Positions 28,136-38,464 of a DNA stretch of 64,000 nucleotides are shown here, in pieces. The first letter of the stretch is position 1. Each line of letters opens with the position of its first letter. The position numbers and the translations under genes were made by a program. The stretch spans positions 1 through 64,000 of the forward strand of contig JAFEUB010000718.1 of NCBI GenBank assembly GCA_024529925.1, in the 5' to 3' direction. This stretch comes from Ophthalmolycus amberensis. Taxonomy: Eukaryota; Chordata; Actinopteri; Perciformes; Zoarcidae. The notes beneath the pieces were generated by a model. It was not told the origin of the DNA, ran no database searches, and saw nothing but the letters and a program-made list of their open reading frames with translations.

Positions 28136-28205
28136 CTTATTGTTGGAATGCTGTTAAGCATTCCAACTATTGTTATCCTGTTTCTTTATTGTTGGAATGC
28201 TGTTA
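28136..28205. repeat. Duplicated hairpin sequence of transposon type
   Basis: The phrase TTGTTGGAATGCTGTTAAGCA occurs twice about 55 bp apart. The first copy continues into CATTCCAA, giving a TTGGAATGC...GCATTCCAA hairpin. Such palindromic phrases are characteristic of a frequent non-autonomous fish DNA element; the family is not assigned. Confidence 0.5.
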
Positions 28206-28289
28206 AGCAACAAAAAATCACGTAAGGGAATTAATGTTTGAACATGTTCACAATGACAATGCAGTGTGATATACAGTTTATGATATTTA

Positions 28290-28522
28290 CCATCTTAGTT
28301 CATCTTGATGGGGACATGAATGTCCGTACCGAATGTACCAAATGTCATGGTAAATCCATCCAATGGTGTAGAGACAGTTCACACAAAATCTAATGGTGGT
28401 GTTCACCTAAAATCATTAGAAGCTATCATCTGGGGACCATGAATTTGTACACAATTTGGAACCAATCCATCAAGTACGTGATGAGATATTTCACTGGATG
28501 AGTGCCATCAGCGGCCTGCTGA
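28290..28522 (+). repeat. Teleost interspersed repeat with internal ~120 bp monomers
   Basis: Several diverged monomers carry the phrases GGGGACCATGAAT(G)T, TGTAC(A/C)AAAT and GGTAA(A)TCCATCCA/GAACCAATCCATCAA. The same monomer reappears in the left arms of the array units (CTAGGGG..ATGAATGTCTGTACAAAATCTCATGGTAATCC). The block therefore marks the position where the array begins inside, or next to, an older repeat. Confidence 0.55.
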
Positions 28523-28983
28523 TGGCACGAGATGAATGGTCAGTGAATCTCCAAAGTCAGTAGGATTCATCCTCTAGGGGCAATGAATGTCTGTACAAAA
28601 TCTCATGGTAATCCATTGAATTGTTGTTCAGACACTGCAATAGAAACCAAAAGTGTTGACCTGGTGGTGGTGCTTAATGAAAAGTCAGTATGGTTTATCC
28701 TCACAGGACCATGAATGGCCACGCATGTTTAAAAAAACAGCAAGATCTCCTCACTTTCTATCACCGTGGCAGCAAATATTTGAACCTCCAGCCACCATAA
28801 AACATCCTCTGATGATTAGTTAGAAAAGAAATGGATCTGGTCAAACTCAACACACTGGTCTGATGAGAAAAGAGGGTTTTCCTTAAAGGAAATTTCAAAG
28901 CTAATCTGAAACCAGAAAATCAGTACATCTGCTGTCATGGCTGACATTATCAGCGCTGCAGTCACTGCAGGGTGAATGGTCAG
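28523..28983 (+). repeat. Unit 1 left inverted-repeat arm
   Basis: The sequence from TGGCACGAGATGAATGG to GGGTGAATGGTCAG reappears inverted downstream of the gene (33225-34228). It combines the teleost ATGAATGTCTGTACAAAAT monomer with a segment running through GGTTTATCCTCACAGGACC to GCTGCAGTCACTGCAGG. The arms enclose about 4.2 kb including the gene. Confidence 0.85.
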
Positions 28984-30830
28984 AAACACTTTCGTAGAGA
29001 GAGATCCCCCATGACATTAACAATGACTTTAACCAGCTGTGAACTCCAGGAATGAGGAAAGCAGAGCCATTCCTCTCTTGAAACTGAACTTAGCACTTGT
29101 TTTCAACCAGGAAGCTGCAACGGGCAACAGGTGCAACGTTGCTCCCTGTATTGTGTTACTTCTTTTATGTTTTCCCTTCCTGCATTTGAATTGTTCGTGA
29201 GCAGCGCAATCTATAAATGTCACGCTCAAGTCTCCTCGTCATCCACCCCGTCCTCCCAAGGGGTCTAAAGGAATTCCACGTCACTAGGAACAGGATTGTT
29301 CTTGCGGAATTTGATTCATTGTTCCCACCGCGATGCCGCACACACCTCATCTGATCTCATAATTGACTGGAGGGTGATGGATACAAGCTCACAGGGATGT
29401 TGAAATGCAGTGTCAGCTATTAGGGGTTCAGGGTTGATTGCAAGAGACTACTGTAAAATGATATTATTAGATGAAATATGCACAATTGCAGGAAAGATGT
29501 ACATTTTTTTAGATTCAAAGAATGTGGCATCAAGGCTGGAGTGTTCAGGTTTTTTTTAAACTCACCAGCCAGAGAAGAGAAGTTGAATTTATCAACCTAA
29601 AGTAGTTGTTGACTGCAATGAAAGGAAACAAAGTGTTTGATGATATGTAATTTAGAGTCATTGGCCAAATGACTTGAGCTCCTGACACCAAGAGAGTTGT
29701 TTATGTGTATCATCACTTCCTGATAAAGGCGGTCCTGTCATACATTACCACAATGGTGGCAGCAGTGTGTTATAGACATGAACCTGACCAGAGGAAGAAG
29801 TTGTTTATTTCAGTAATACTGTTTTATCTTAAGTTGAATGTTTTTGTTTTACTTTTGTTAAAAGATAAGCCTGACATTATTCTATACTTTTCTTACTGTC
29901 AATAAATCCCATGAAAATACCATTTTCCACCTCTCAATACTGTATAACTCGCCGACCCTGTCTGTAGCATTCAGTCCATTAGTTTCTACCGAAGAGGTAA
30001 ATCTAACAGGAGTAAATAGTGCATTTATTTTCAGTATTTTTACTCATTGGGTGCTATAGTGAGTATTTATGGCAGCAGGATGGTAAATGTGGGATTAAGC
30101 CAAACTAAACTGCAGTGTGTGTGTGTTCATGTAAATGAAGCGACCCACTGCAACATTGTGGCTCACCACCAACCACTATGACTAATGTACGACCTGCTGT
30201 ACCTCTTCGGCCATAGACGCTCACTTTTTAAATCAATCGATTTTTTGTTGTATAATAAACTTAATTACCTGCTTTGTAAAATGAGTTCCTTCAAAGTAAG
30301 CCACTTCCAATCTGCAAAATGCACAATCATGTGTTGGGAGAATTTTCACATTGTTTTCCAAATTAGAAGTGGAACGCAAGCATTTACAATAACACATCCT
30401 TTTTAAATACTACATTTTAGAAACATGACTAAGAGTCTGCAGCTTTCTGTTAGCAATACGTACAGTGTAACAGAGCCACAAACATGGCTGTAGTCTTACT
30501 AGGCTAGCTGTTTCCCCATACTTCCATTCTGTATGCTAAGCTACCTAACCGCATGCTGGCTTTAGTTCATATTATTTATGAAATGTATCATTCTGCTTGT
30601 TTCTCAGAAAGAAGTGGATGAGTATTTCCCAAAAATGTTGAACTATTCCTTTAGCCATGAGACATGAGAAGAGTTTAACAAAACATCCAGCAGGTGGTGC
30701 TATACACTGAAATGGAAATTTATTTATCTTTAGTAATTTATCTTTAGTAAAGGTCATTAGGTACCCTTTAAGAGTATTGAGACCCTAAACCAAGGTGATG
30801 GCTTGATCCTCATCCGTAAATAGTTGAGTC
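28984..30830. other. Unit 1 inner region without recognised gene
   Basis: About 1.85 kb, repeated at 36617, 44644 and 52364 in the other units. Only ORFs of 60-75 codons are present and none resembles a known protein. Their near-identity between copies reflects recent duplication, not demonstrated selection. Confidence 0.6.
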
Positions 30831-31472
30831 TCAAGGTTTGTTAGATATGTTAATGAAGAACGTGAAACTGGACGGTGAATTAGTAGGAAATATGTGTTGG
30901 TGTTGGCTTTGATGGTGTTGCCATTCTCTCCCTAGGCTGGTCTTAAATGCGTTGACTGAGGAGGCACTAACTGTTGCTTGACTCAGGCTGTTCCATACTG
31001 GTGGTGTTCTTCTAGAGAAAAAAGGTTTCCGTGGACCAGGCTGGTGTTGTACTTGTAGCTTCTTGTATTGGTGCTGAGGGATTTTTTGAACATACTATTG
31101 CCACATACTTGACTTCTGTTCGACTGTACGCTGTCGATTCCTGTCAGTATTTTTAAAAGTTTGGACCATGTCGGCTCGTTTGCGGCGAAATTCCAGCGTT
31201 TGCAAGTTGAGACTGGCAAGTCTTTCTGGGTATGAGAGGTTGCACTAGTCTAGTTGCGCGTCTCTGAACTGGTTCCAGGGCATCTTTGTCCCGCTTGAGT
31301 TTGGGCGACCATACGACTGAGGCGTACTCCAAATTAAGGAGCTTTTATTGCACAATTTAGTTGTTGAAGCGTGATATCTTATTGTGAAGGACAGAACTAC
31401 GGTCCCGGTTGCCAAGCAACGGTTGCTGAGCAGCGGGAGTCCTTTAATTACAGCTAGGCTCGTGGCTATCAT
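30831..31472 (-). pseudogene. Unit 1 LINE reverse-transcriptase C-terminal fragment
   Basis: Read on the minus strand, this holds the typical end of a non-LTR retrotransposon RT: LEYASVVWSPKLKRDK, then in another frame LSYPERLASLNLQ(T)LEFRRKR, FKILTG, and further on TPPVWNSLS and NAFKTSLGREW. These are the VWSP..VQRR, LEYRR.RGD, PWN.LP and NAFK.RLD landmarks of RT tails (established knowledge). Frames change between landmarks, so it is dead. Unit 1 has extra damage: an added T near 31149 and altered bases near 31244. Confidence 0.8.
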
Positions 31473-31512
31473 GTGTGACTGTCAGATAAAAGGATCAAAG
31501 ACATGAAAGCCG

Positions 31513-31583
31513 TGACGTCACCGATAGAATCCGTGACGTCACCGATAGAATCCGTGACGTCACGGATGGAATCCTTGACGTCA
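31513..31583 (+). promoter_or_regulatory. Unit 1 promoter: four CRE palindromes at 21 bp spacing
   Basis: TGACGTCA occurs at 31513, 31534, 31555 and 31576, exactly 21 bp (two helical turns) apart. It is embedded in a tandem repeat with the linker CCGATAGAATCCG or CGGATGGAATCCT, and lies about 150 bp upstream of the gene's ATG. TGACGTCA is the full cAMP-response element bound by CREB/CREM/ATF factors (established knowledge). A fifth site seen upstream in units 2-4 is broken here (TGACTGTCA near 31475). Confidence 0.75.
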
Positions 31584-31732
31584 TTTCAGCTATAGGCTCC
31601 TTGCTCCTGGCTGTCATGTGTAAAGTCAGTGTAAGTCAGTCAGCAAGTTCTCAGAGCTCAAGATCATCGTCCACAATAAATCAACTATTTATCAACAATT
31701 TATTCAAAGAATAAATCAACAGTAAATCAACA

Positions 31733-33175
31733 ATGATGAATACATTCTTAGGCAAGATGAAAAATGTGTTTGCAGGACGACAGAGGAGTCCAGCTTCACC
31801 CACATTTATACACACTTATACTATTTATACTATTAACCCTGAGTATATAGTGTTCCCAGACACTCATCACATTGAGGTCTCAGCCTGCCTGACATCTCCC
31901 GAGGAAATAATTGGGGAAAAGTTTAGTGACATCCCTGATCCTGTCTTTGGTGACATGTCAGACTCTGATTATGAGAGATTGCTATTTACCGATGTCCTGC
32001 GAGTTATTAAAGAACTGCAAGCGAAAGCCAAGGAAACGGACGCAAGAGGATGCAAACCTAAGAGCCTTAGTACAAAGGACTTCGCCAAAACATGTCTGTG
32101 TCGCTTACTGCGTCAACTGGACACCGAATTTGAGCAGTACATCAGCGTAACTGATTTGCGTGGCCTGTTTGTAGAATTAGAAGACTACATCGACAAATGG
32201 TTCACATTGGCTGATGACATATTACCGGTTGATTCCGAGGATATGAAGGATTCCAGCAATAAAATGACGAGGGAGCTGAGTAACATCTTCTTCACACACA
32301 CGACAGGATGTTTGCAGCCGGTGATTTCACCAGAGGCGTATGTCAAATTCCGTACGGAGTTTGACGGTAACTATAAGGAATACCATCCACATGTTTTGAT
32401 GTACGTTGATATATGGACCAAAGCCTGGAAGTTCCTGAGATTCATGGAGTTGTGGCAGACGACTCAGGGCGACGATGTTGCTGAAAATATCACACAGGAT
32501 TTAGAGGACAAGTCACCGGAACCAACAGCGTCACCGTTCGCTGAAAATATGACACCGTCTTTAGAGGACAAGTCACCGGAACCAACAGCGTCACCGTTCG
32601 CTGAAAATATGACACAGTCTTGTGAATGGTCAGTATGGTTTGAAAATATGACACCGTCTTTAGAGGACAAGTCACCGGAACCAACAGCGTCACCGGTCGT
32701 CGACCAGCTGGAGAGCGGTCCTCAATGGGCCTATGCACAGCCTGCGCAGGACAACACCGAAGCAAAGAAGAAAGCATTCATTGAGATCATCTTGGGGAAG
32801 CTGGTTTCACGGGCATTCAGGAAATGCAAAGTGAGCTGTCCATCCGATACCGAGGCCATCAACATCATTCAGCGTCTGTTGGAAAAGACGTGGGCCGAAG
32901 TCGAGGGCATGGACTTTGATGTCGAACCAAAAACCTTCAAGGACCTCGACAAGACCATCTTTAACAAACTCTGGAAGCAGTTGGGCCATAAAACAACGGT
33001 GCTGCTCAATTTGAGACGTGAGGATGAGGCACTTGAAAACCTCATCGCCTCCTCCATCAAAAAACACTTGACGCCACCAACAAATAAGAGCTCCTGCAAA
33101 GGCAAGTTATTCTCGTCCGTGCGCCGAGCCATCACCAACGTCCACAGGCGAGGAGAGAAGGTCGTTGTCATGTAG
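31733..33175 (+). CDS. Uncharacterised repeat-containing protein, copy 1 (480 aa)
   Basis: Single open frame beginning MMNTFLGKMKNVFAGRQRS, an amphipathic basic segment. The start has A at -3 and two successive ATGs. Residues ~60-250 are shared by all copies (motif DIPDPVFGDMSDSDYE at 66-81, then a helix-rich region with CLCRLLRQLD and YIDKW). The variable middle holds three SPEPTASP units, but none of the extra DIPDP units found in the other copies. The C-terminal ~140 residues are conserved (KAFIEIILGKLVSRAFRK, WAEVEGMDFDVEPK, IASSIKKHL) and end in a basic helix. I cannot name the family. No signal peptide or membrane segment is visible, so a cytosolic or nuclear protein is inferred. This copy is the outlier (e.g. 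ELSNIFFTHTTGCLQPV, extra SSC near the end, end VVVM). It carries an odd in-frame segment CEWSVWF copied from flanking repeat sequence. CREs upstream and a CT tract downstream frame the gene. Confidence 0.75.
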   Translation: MMNTFLGKMKNVFAGRQRSPASPTFIHTYTIYTINPEYIVFPDTHHIEVSACLTSPEEIIGEKFSDIPDPVFGDMSDSDYERLLFTDVLRVIKELQAKAKETDARGCKPKSLSTKDFAKTCLCRLLRQLDTEFEQYISVTDLRGLFVELEDYIDKWFTLADDILPVDSEDMKDSSNKMTRELSNIFFTHTTGCLQPVISPEAYVKFRTEFDGNYKEYHPHVLMYVDIWTKAWKFLRFMELWQTTQGDDVAENITQDLEDKSPEPTASPFAENMTPSLEDKSPEPTASPFAENMTQSCEWSVWFENMTPSLEDKSPEPTASPVVDQLESGPQWAYAQPAQDNTEAKKKAFIEIILGKLVSRAFRKCKVSCPSDTEAINIIQRLLEKTWAEVEGMDFDVEPKTFKDLDKTIFNKLWKQLGHKTTVLLNLRREDEALENLIASSIKKHLTPPTNKSSCKGKLFSSVRRAITNVHRRGEKVVVM

Positions 33176-33185
33176 GTGACAACAA

Positions 33186-33187
<2 letters not shown>

Positions 33188-33224
<37 letters not shown>
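33188..33224 (+). repeat. CT microsatellite after gene copy 1
   Basis: A (CT)n tract directly after the stop codon region, ending CTAG and joining the right inverted arm. Its length differs between copies, and copies 2-4 have an interrupting CTAT. It resembles a pyrimidine tract plus AG, but there is no room for an intron. Confidence 0.9.
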
Positions 33225-33225
<1 letters not shown>

Positions 33226-34228
33226 GCTTTGAAATTTCCTTTAAGGAAAACCCTCTTTTCTCATCAGACCAGTGTGTTGAGTTTGACCAGATCCATTTAT
33301 TTTCTAACTAATCATCAGAGGATGTTTTATGGTGGCTGGAGGTTCAAATATTTGCTGCCACGGTGATAGAAAGTGAGGAGATCTTGCTGTTTTTTTAAAC
33401 ATGCGTGGCCATGTTTAATCCAGTAGTTAGTCCTGTGAGGATAAACCATACTGACCATTCACCCTGCAGTGACTGCAGCTGCTGATAATGTCAGACATGA
33501 CAGCAGATGTACTGATTTGCTGGTTTCAGATGAGCTTTGAAATTTCCTTTAAGGAAAACCCTCTTTTCTCATCAGACCAGTGTGTTGAGTTTGACCAGAT
33601 CCATTTCTTTTCTAACTAATCATCAGAGGATGTTTTATGGTGGCTGGAGGTTCAAATATTTGCTGCCACGGTGATAGAAAGTGAGGAGATCTTGTTGTTT
33701 TTTTAAACATGCGTGGCCATGTTTAATCCAGTAGTTAGTCCTGTGAGGATAAACCATACTGACCATTCACCCTGCAGTGACTGCAGCGCTGATAATGTCA
33801 GACATGACAGCAGATGTACTGATTTGCTGGTTTCAGATTAGCTTTGAAATTTCCTTTAAGGAAAACCCTCTTTTCTCATCAGACCAGTGTGTTGAGTTTG
33901 ACCAGATCCATTTCTTTTCTAACTAATCATCAGAGGATGTTTTATGGTGGCTGGAGGTTCAAATATTTGCTGCCACGGTGATAGAAAGTGAGGAGATCTT
34001 GTTGTTTTTTTAAACATGCGTGGCCATGTTTAATCCAGTAGTTAGTCCTGTGAGGATAAACCATACTGACTTTTCATTAAGCACCACCACCAGTCCAACA
34101 CTTTTGGTTTCTATTGCAGTTTCTTAACAATTCAATGGATTACCATGAGATTTTGTACAGACATTCATCGCCCCTAGAGGATGAATCCTACTGACTTTGG
34201 AGATTCACTGAACGTTCATCTCGTGCCA
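33225..34228 (-). repeat. Unit 1 right inverted-repeat arm, three tandem ~307 bp blocks
   Basis: Blocks start with AGCTTTGAAATTTCC at 33225, 33533 and 33840. They are the reverse complement of the left arm, and the last block continues to TTCATCTCGTGCCA. The block junction reads (minus) GGGTGAATGGTCAGTATGG. It joins the inner end of the left arm (GGTCAG) to AAGTCAGTATGG, so the duplication probably used the shared GTCAG. Units 2-4 have two blocks. Confidence 0.85.
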
Positions 34229-34997
34229 CACTGTAAAAAAAAAAAACCTTGAGAAAACTTTATCAAGGCAACTTGATGCAATCGATTTTCAAGTTCTCAA
34301 CTTTTGACTACGGTAGTTGACTTAACTAAGATTTACAAGTTTGGACAAAAGTTCTGCCAACTTAGATTTTCTTGTTCACAGAATTGTGATATTTCTGTGA
34401 GGCTAACAATGAAATTATTGTTTCAGTGCCATGTATTTCTACCTTTGACAAACGGATATTTGTGTTGAATAAATATACAATTCTTGTTTAAGTGAGACAA
34501 AAAATTTACGTTAAAAATCAATACAAATTGATGTTGCTATATAATTGTATTTCGAGTTCTGCCAACTTAGATTTTCTTGTTCACAGAATTGTGATATTTC
34601 TGTGAGGCTAACAATAAAATCATTGTTTCAATGCTATGTGTTTCTGCCTTCAACAAACACAGATATACTAGTTGAATAAACATATAATTCTTGCTTCAGT
34701 GAGATACATTTTCCTAGATAACTCAATGAAAATGTAAGTTGCTGGAATTGTATTAAAGGAATTCTCAATAAATACTTTATTAAATATAATAAAAAGGCAC
34801 ACAGCTCAAAGTTAGCTAAAACCTTGTTTATTTCTCCTTGGTAAAAAGGTTTTGAACACGAGTTAAAAGTACTCAATGAGGTCTGTCTGGCCTTCATTAA
34901 ACAATGGATTGGCACTGGATTCAGCAAGGCAATTATGTAAACAGTCAATGCAATGAATTTGAATATTTAAAACACTGGATGTGTCCCTCTATATAGA
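34229..34997. repeat. Unit 1 spacer: CACTGTAAAAA repeat end and ~205 bp tandem dimer
   Basis: The spacer begins CACTGTAAAA followed by CTTGAGAAAACTT/AACTTGATGC/GTTGACTTAACT phrases, which look like a fish MITE-type terminal region. Two copies of a ~205 bp monomer then start at 34350 and 34555 with AGTTCTGCCAACTTAG. Both share TTGTTCACAGAATTGTGATA and TGAATAAA(C/T)ATA. No gene is supported; the 104-codon minus ORF (34634-34948) is probably chance. Confidence 0.6.
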
Positions 34998-35286
<289 letters not shown>

Positions 35287-35485
35287 ACTTATACATGAGT
35301 ACCAACAATGAACATGAACAGTTTAAATACTGGATGTGTCCCTATTGTGAACTGACAACTGACATTTCTTCAAATTCTGTGAATCTGAGGCAAAGGTGAC
35401 TTAAAAGGTTACACATGAGAACAAACAATGCACTCAAACAGGAACAAAACAAAGCATTAGGTCCTGTCTGGCTTCCCCATCAGAT

Positions 35486-35797
35486 TTAGAGCAAAAGCTT
35501 TGTTTTCAGAGACCGTATGCGCTGCGAGCGTCGAGAGCCAAGCTCGAAAAAGATTGTTTGAATCCCTTCGAAGGTATACCTCATCTCCTTTGGATAGTCA
35601 ATGTCCATGGCATACAGTAGGCCAAAGACGTATGCAAAGGCAGTAGAGAGGTCTGGTAGGTCTTGAAGCACGATGGTCCCTTCCAACACAACCGCTACAT
35701 CTCGCACGTTTGGTAATATGGCAGCATCATCATCTTCAATGATGGTGAGGATGGCAACAGACACACCTCTGAGCACTCTCTTCTCATGGTCAGTGTC
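35486..35797 (-). pseudogene. Unit 1 SAMD3-like C-terminal exon fragment
   Basis: The minus-strand exon follows an acceptor (GCTTTTCCTCAG|GAC) and encodes 103 residues plus stop: DTDHEKRVLRGVSVAILTI, a DLPDLSTAFAYVFGLLYAM segment, YPKEMRYTFE and a final LKTKLLL. From memory this matches the C-terminus of the multicopy teleost proteins annotated as sterile-alpha-motif-domain-containing 3-like. No SAM domain or other confirmed exon is in the spacer. A possible preceding exon (~36000-36072, acceptor CTATTTTTCAG) does not join in frame. I therefore call a captured gene end or remnant. It is nearly identical in all four units. Confidence 0.55.
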
Positions 35798-36160
35798 CTG
35801 AGGAAAAGCAACACATGCATGATTGAGTGCTAAGGAAAGATTAAAGACAAAATACATTTCTACTCATTGTAACTTTAACTTTTGTACCATTCGGCTTGTG
35901 GACGTTTTAAAAATAAATCTTAAAATTGTGACTCAACAGCACGGTTGCTATCACCCACCAGTGGGACAGTATAGGAATTTATCGTGGATCGCAATTAAAA
36001 CACTCACAATAAGTTGATCGTGAATATCCTCATGAGTGATTTGAAAAAGCTGTCTAGCTTGCTATCATGGTGGAGGACTGAAAAATAGAAACAATTCAAA
36101 TACAATTCAAGTGTCCACCATAGCGCTGGCGCATTGTCGAAGCAGTAAATGCTGCTTGTA

Positions 36161-36616
36161 GATGAACGGTCAGTGAATCTCCAAAGTCAGTAGGATTCAT
36201 CCTCTAGGGGTGATGAATGTCTGTACAAAATCTCATGGTAATCCATTGAATTGTTGTTAAGACACTGCAATAGAAACCAAAAGTGTTGACCTGGTGGTGG
36301 TGCTTAATGAAAAGTCAGTATGGTTTATCCTCACAGGACTACTATGAATGGCCACGCATGTTTAAAAAAACAACAAGATCTCCTCACTTTCTATCACCGT
36401 GGCAGCAAATATTTGAACCTCCAGCCACCATAAAACATCCTCTGATGATTAGTTAGAAAAGAAATGGATCTGGTCAAACTCAACACACTGGTCTGATGAG
36501 AAAAGAGGGTTTTCCTTAAAGGAAATTTCAAAGCTAATCTGAAACCAGAAAATCAGTACATCTGCTGTCATGGCTGACATTATCAGCGCTGCAGTCACTG
36601 CAGGGTGAATGGTCAG
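36161..36616 (+). repeat. Unit 2 left inverted-repeat arm
   Basis: Same arm as in unit 1, from GATGAACGGTCAGTG to GGTGAATGGTCAG. It has a 3-base insertion (GGACTACTATGAATGG) relative to the other copies. Confidence 0.85.
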
Positions 36617-38464
36617 AAACACTTTCGTAGAGAGAGATCCCCCATGACATTAACAATGACTTTAACCAGCTGTGAACTTCAGGAATGAGGAAAGCAGAGC
36701 CATTCCTCTCTTGAAACTGAACTTAGCACTTGTTTTCAACCAGGAAGCTGCAACGGGCAACAGGTGCAACGTTGCTCCCTGTATTGTGTTACTTCTTTTA
36801 TGTTTTCCCTTCCTGCATTTGAATTGTTCGTGAGCAGCGCAATCTATAAATGTCACGCTCAAGTCTCCTCGTCATCCACCCCGTCCTCCCAAGGGGTCTA
36901 AAGGAATTCCACGTCACTAGGAACAGGATTGTTCTTGCGGAATTTGATTCATTGTTCCCACCGCGATGCCGCACACACCTCATCTGATCTCATAATTGAC
37001 TGGAGGGTGATGGATACGAAGCTCACAGGGATGTTGAAATGCAGTGTCAGCTATTAGGGGTTCAGGGTTGATTGCAAGAGACTACTGTAAAATGATATTA
37101 TTAGATGAAATATGCACAATTGCAGGAAAGATGTACATTTTTTTAGATTCAAAGAATGTGGCATCAAGGCTGGAGTGTTCAGGTTTTTTTTAAACTCACC
37201 AGCCAGAGAAGAGAAGTTGAATTTATCAACCTAAAGTAGTTGTTGACTGCAATGAAAGGAAACAAAGTGTTTGATGATATGTAATTTAGAGTCATTGGCC
37301 AAATGACTTGAGCTCCTGACACCAAGAGAGTTGTTTATGTGTATCATCACTTCCTGATAAAGGCGGTCCTGTCATACATTACCACAAGGTGGCAGCAGTG
37401 TGTTATAGACATGAACCTGACCAGAGGAAGAAGTTGTTTATTTCAGTAATACTGTTTTATCTTAAGTTGAATGTTTTTGTTTTACTTTTGTTAAAAGATA
37501 AGCCTGACATTATTCTATACTTTTCTTACTGTCAATAAATCCCATGAAAATACCATTTTCCACCTCTCAATACTGTATAACTCGCCGACCCTGTCTGTAG
37601 CATTCAGTCCATTAGTTTACTACCGAAGAGGTAAATCTAACAGGAGTAAATAGTGCATTTATTTTCAGTATTTTTACTCATTGGGTGCTATAGTGAGTAT
37701 TTATGGCAGCAGGATGGTAAATGTGGGATTAAGCCAAACTAAACTGCAGTGTGTGTGTGTTCATGTAAATGAAGCGACCCACTGCAACATTGTGGCTCAC
37801 CACCAACCACTATGACTAATGTACGACCTGCTGTACCTCTTCGGCCATAGACGCTCACTTTTTAAATCAATCGATTTTTTGTTGTATAATAAACTTAATT
37901 ACCTGCTTTGTAAAATGAGTTCCTTCAAAGTAAGCCACTTCCAATCTGCAAAATGCACAATCATGTGTTAGGAGAATTTTCACATTGTTTTCCAAATTAG
38001 AAGTGGAACGCAAGCATTTACAATAACACATCCTTTTTAAATACTACATTTTAGAAACATGACTAAGAGTCTGCAGCTTTCTGTTAGCAATACGTACAGT
38101 GTAACAGAGCCACAAACATGGCTGTAGTCTTACTAGGCTAGCTGTTTCCCCATACTTCCATTCTGTATGCTAAGCTACCTAACCGCATGCTGGCTTTAGT
38201 TCATATTATTTATGAAATGTATCATTCTGCTTGTTTCTCAGAAAGAAGTGGATGAGTATTTCCCAAAAATGTTGAACTATTCCTTCAGCCATGAGACATG
38301 AGAAGAGTTTAACAAAACATCCAGCAGGTGGTGCTATACACTGAAATGGAAATTAATTTATCTTTAGTAATTTATCTTTAGTAAAGGTCATTAGGTACCC
38401 TTTAAGAGTATTGAGACCCTAAACCAAGGTGATGGCTTGATCCTCATCCGTAAATAGTTGAGTC
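36617..38464. other. Unit 2 inner region without recognised gene
   Basis: Counterpart of 28984-30830 with scattered single-base differences. No gene is supported. Confidence 0.6.

Larger units (their letters stand above)
22291..28522. other. Intergenic region upstream of stxbp6
   Basis: No gene is supported here. It contains two AC microsatellites, a degenerate tandem repeat (22725-23295), a 19-G run near 28108-28126, a hairpin-forming transposon fragment (28136-28205) and a teleost repeat block (28290-28522). The longest ORF (26025-26465, plus, 146 aa) looks like chance: it has low-complexity Cys/Arg-rich composition and no family I recognise. Confidence 0.6.

Noticed and set aside
33175..33226. 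Possible intron after the stop codon (GTGACAAC to CTCTCTAG)
   Set aside because: The distance is about 50 bp, shorter than functional vertebrate introns, and the CT tract is a microsatellite of variable length.
34634..34948. 104-codon minus ORF in the spacers, also seen in unit 3
   Set aside because: It lies in the 205 bp repeat dimer and is shortened to 64 codons in units 2 and 4 by single-base changes.
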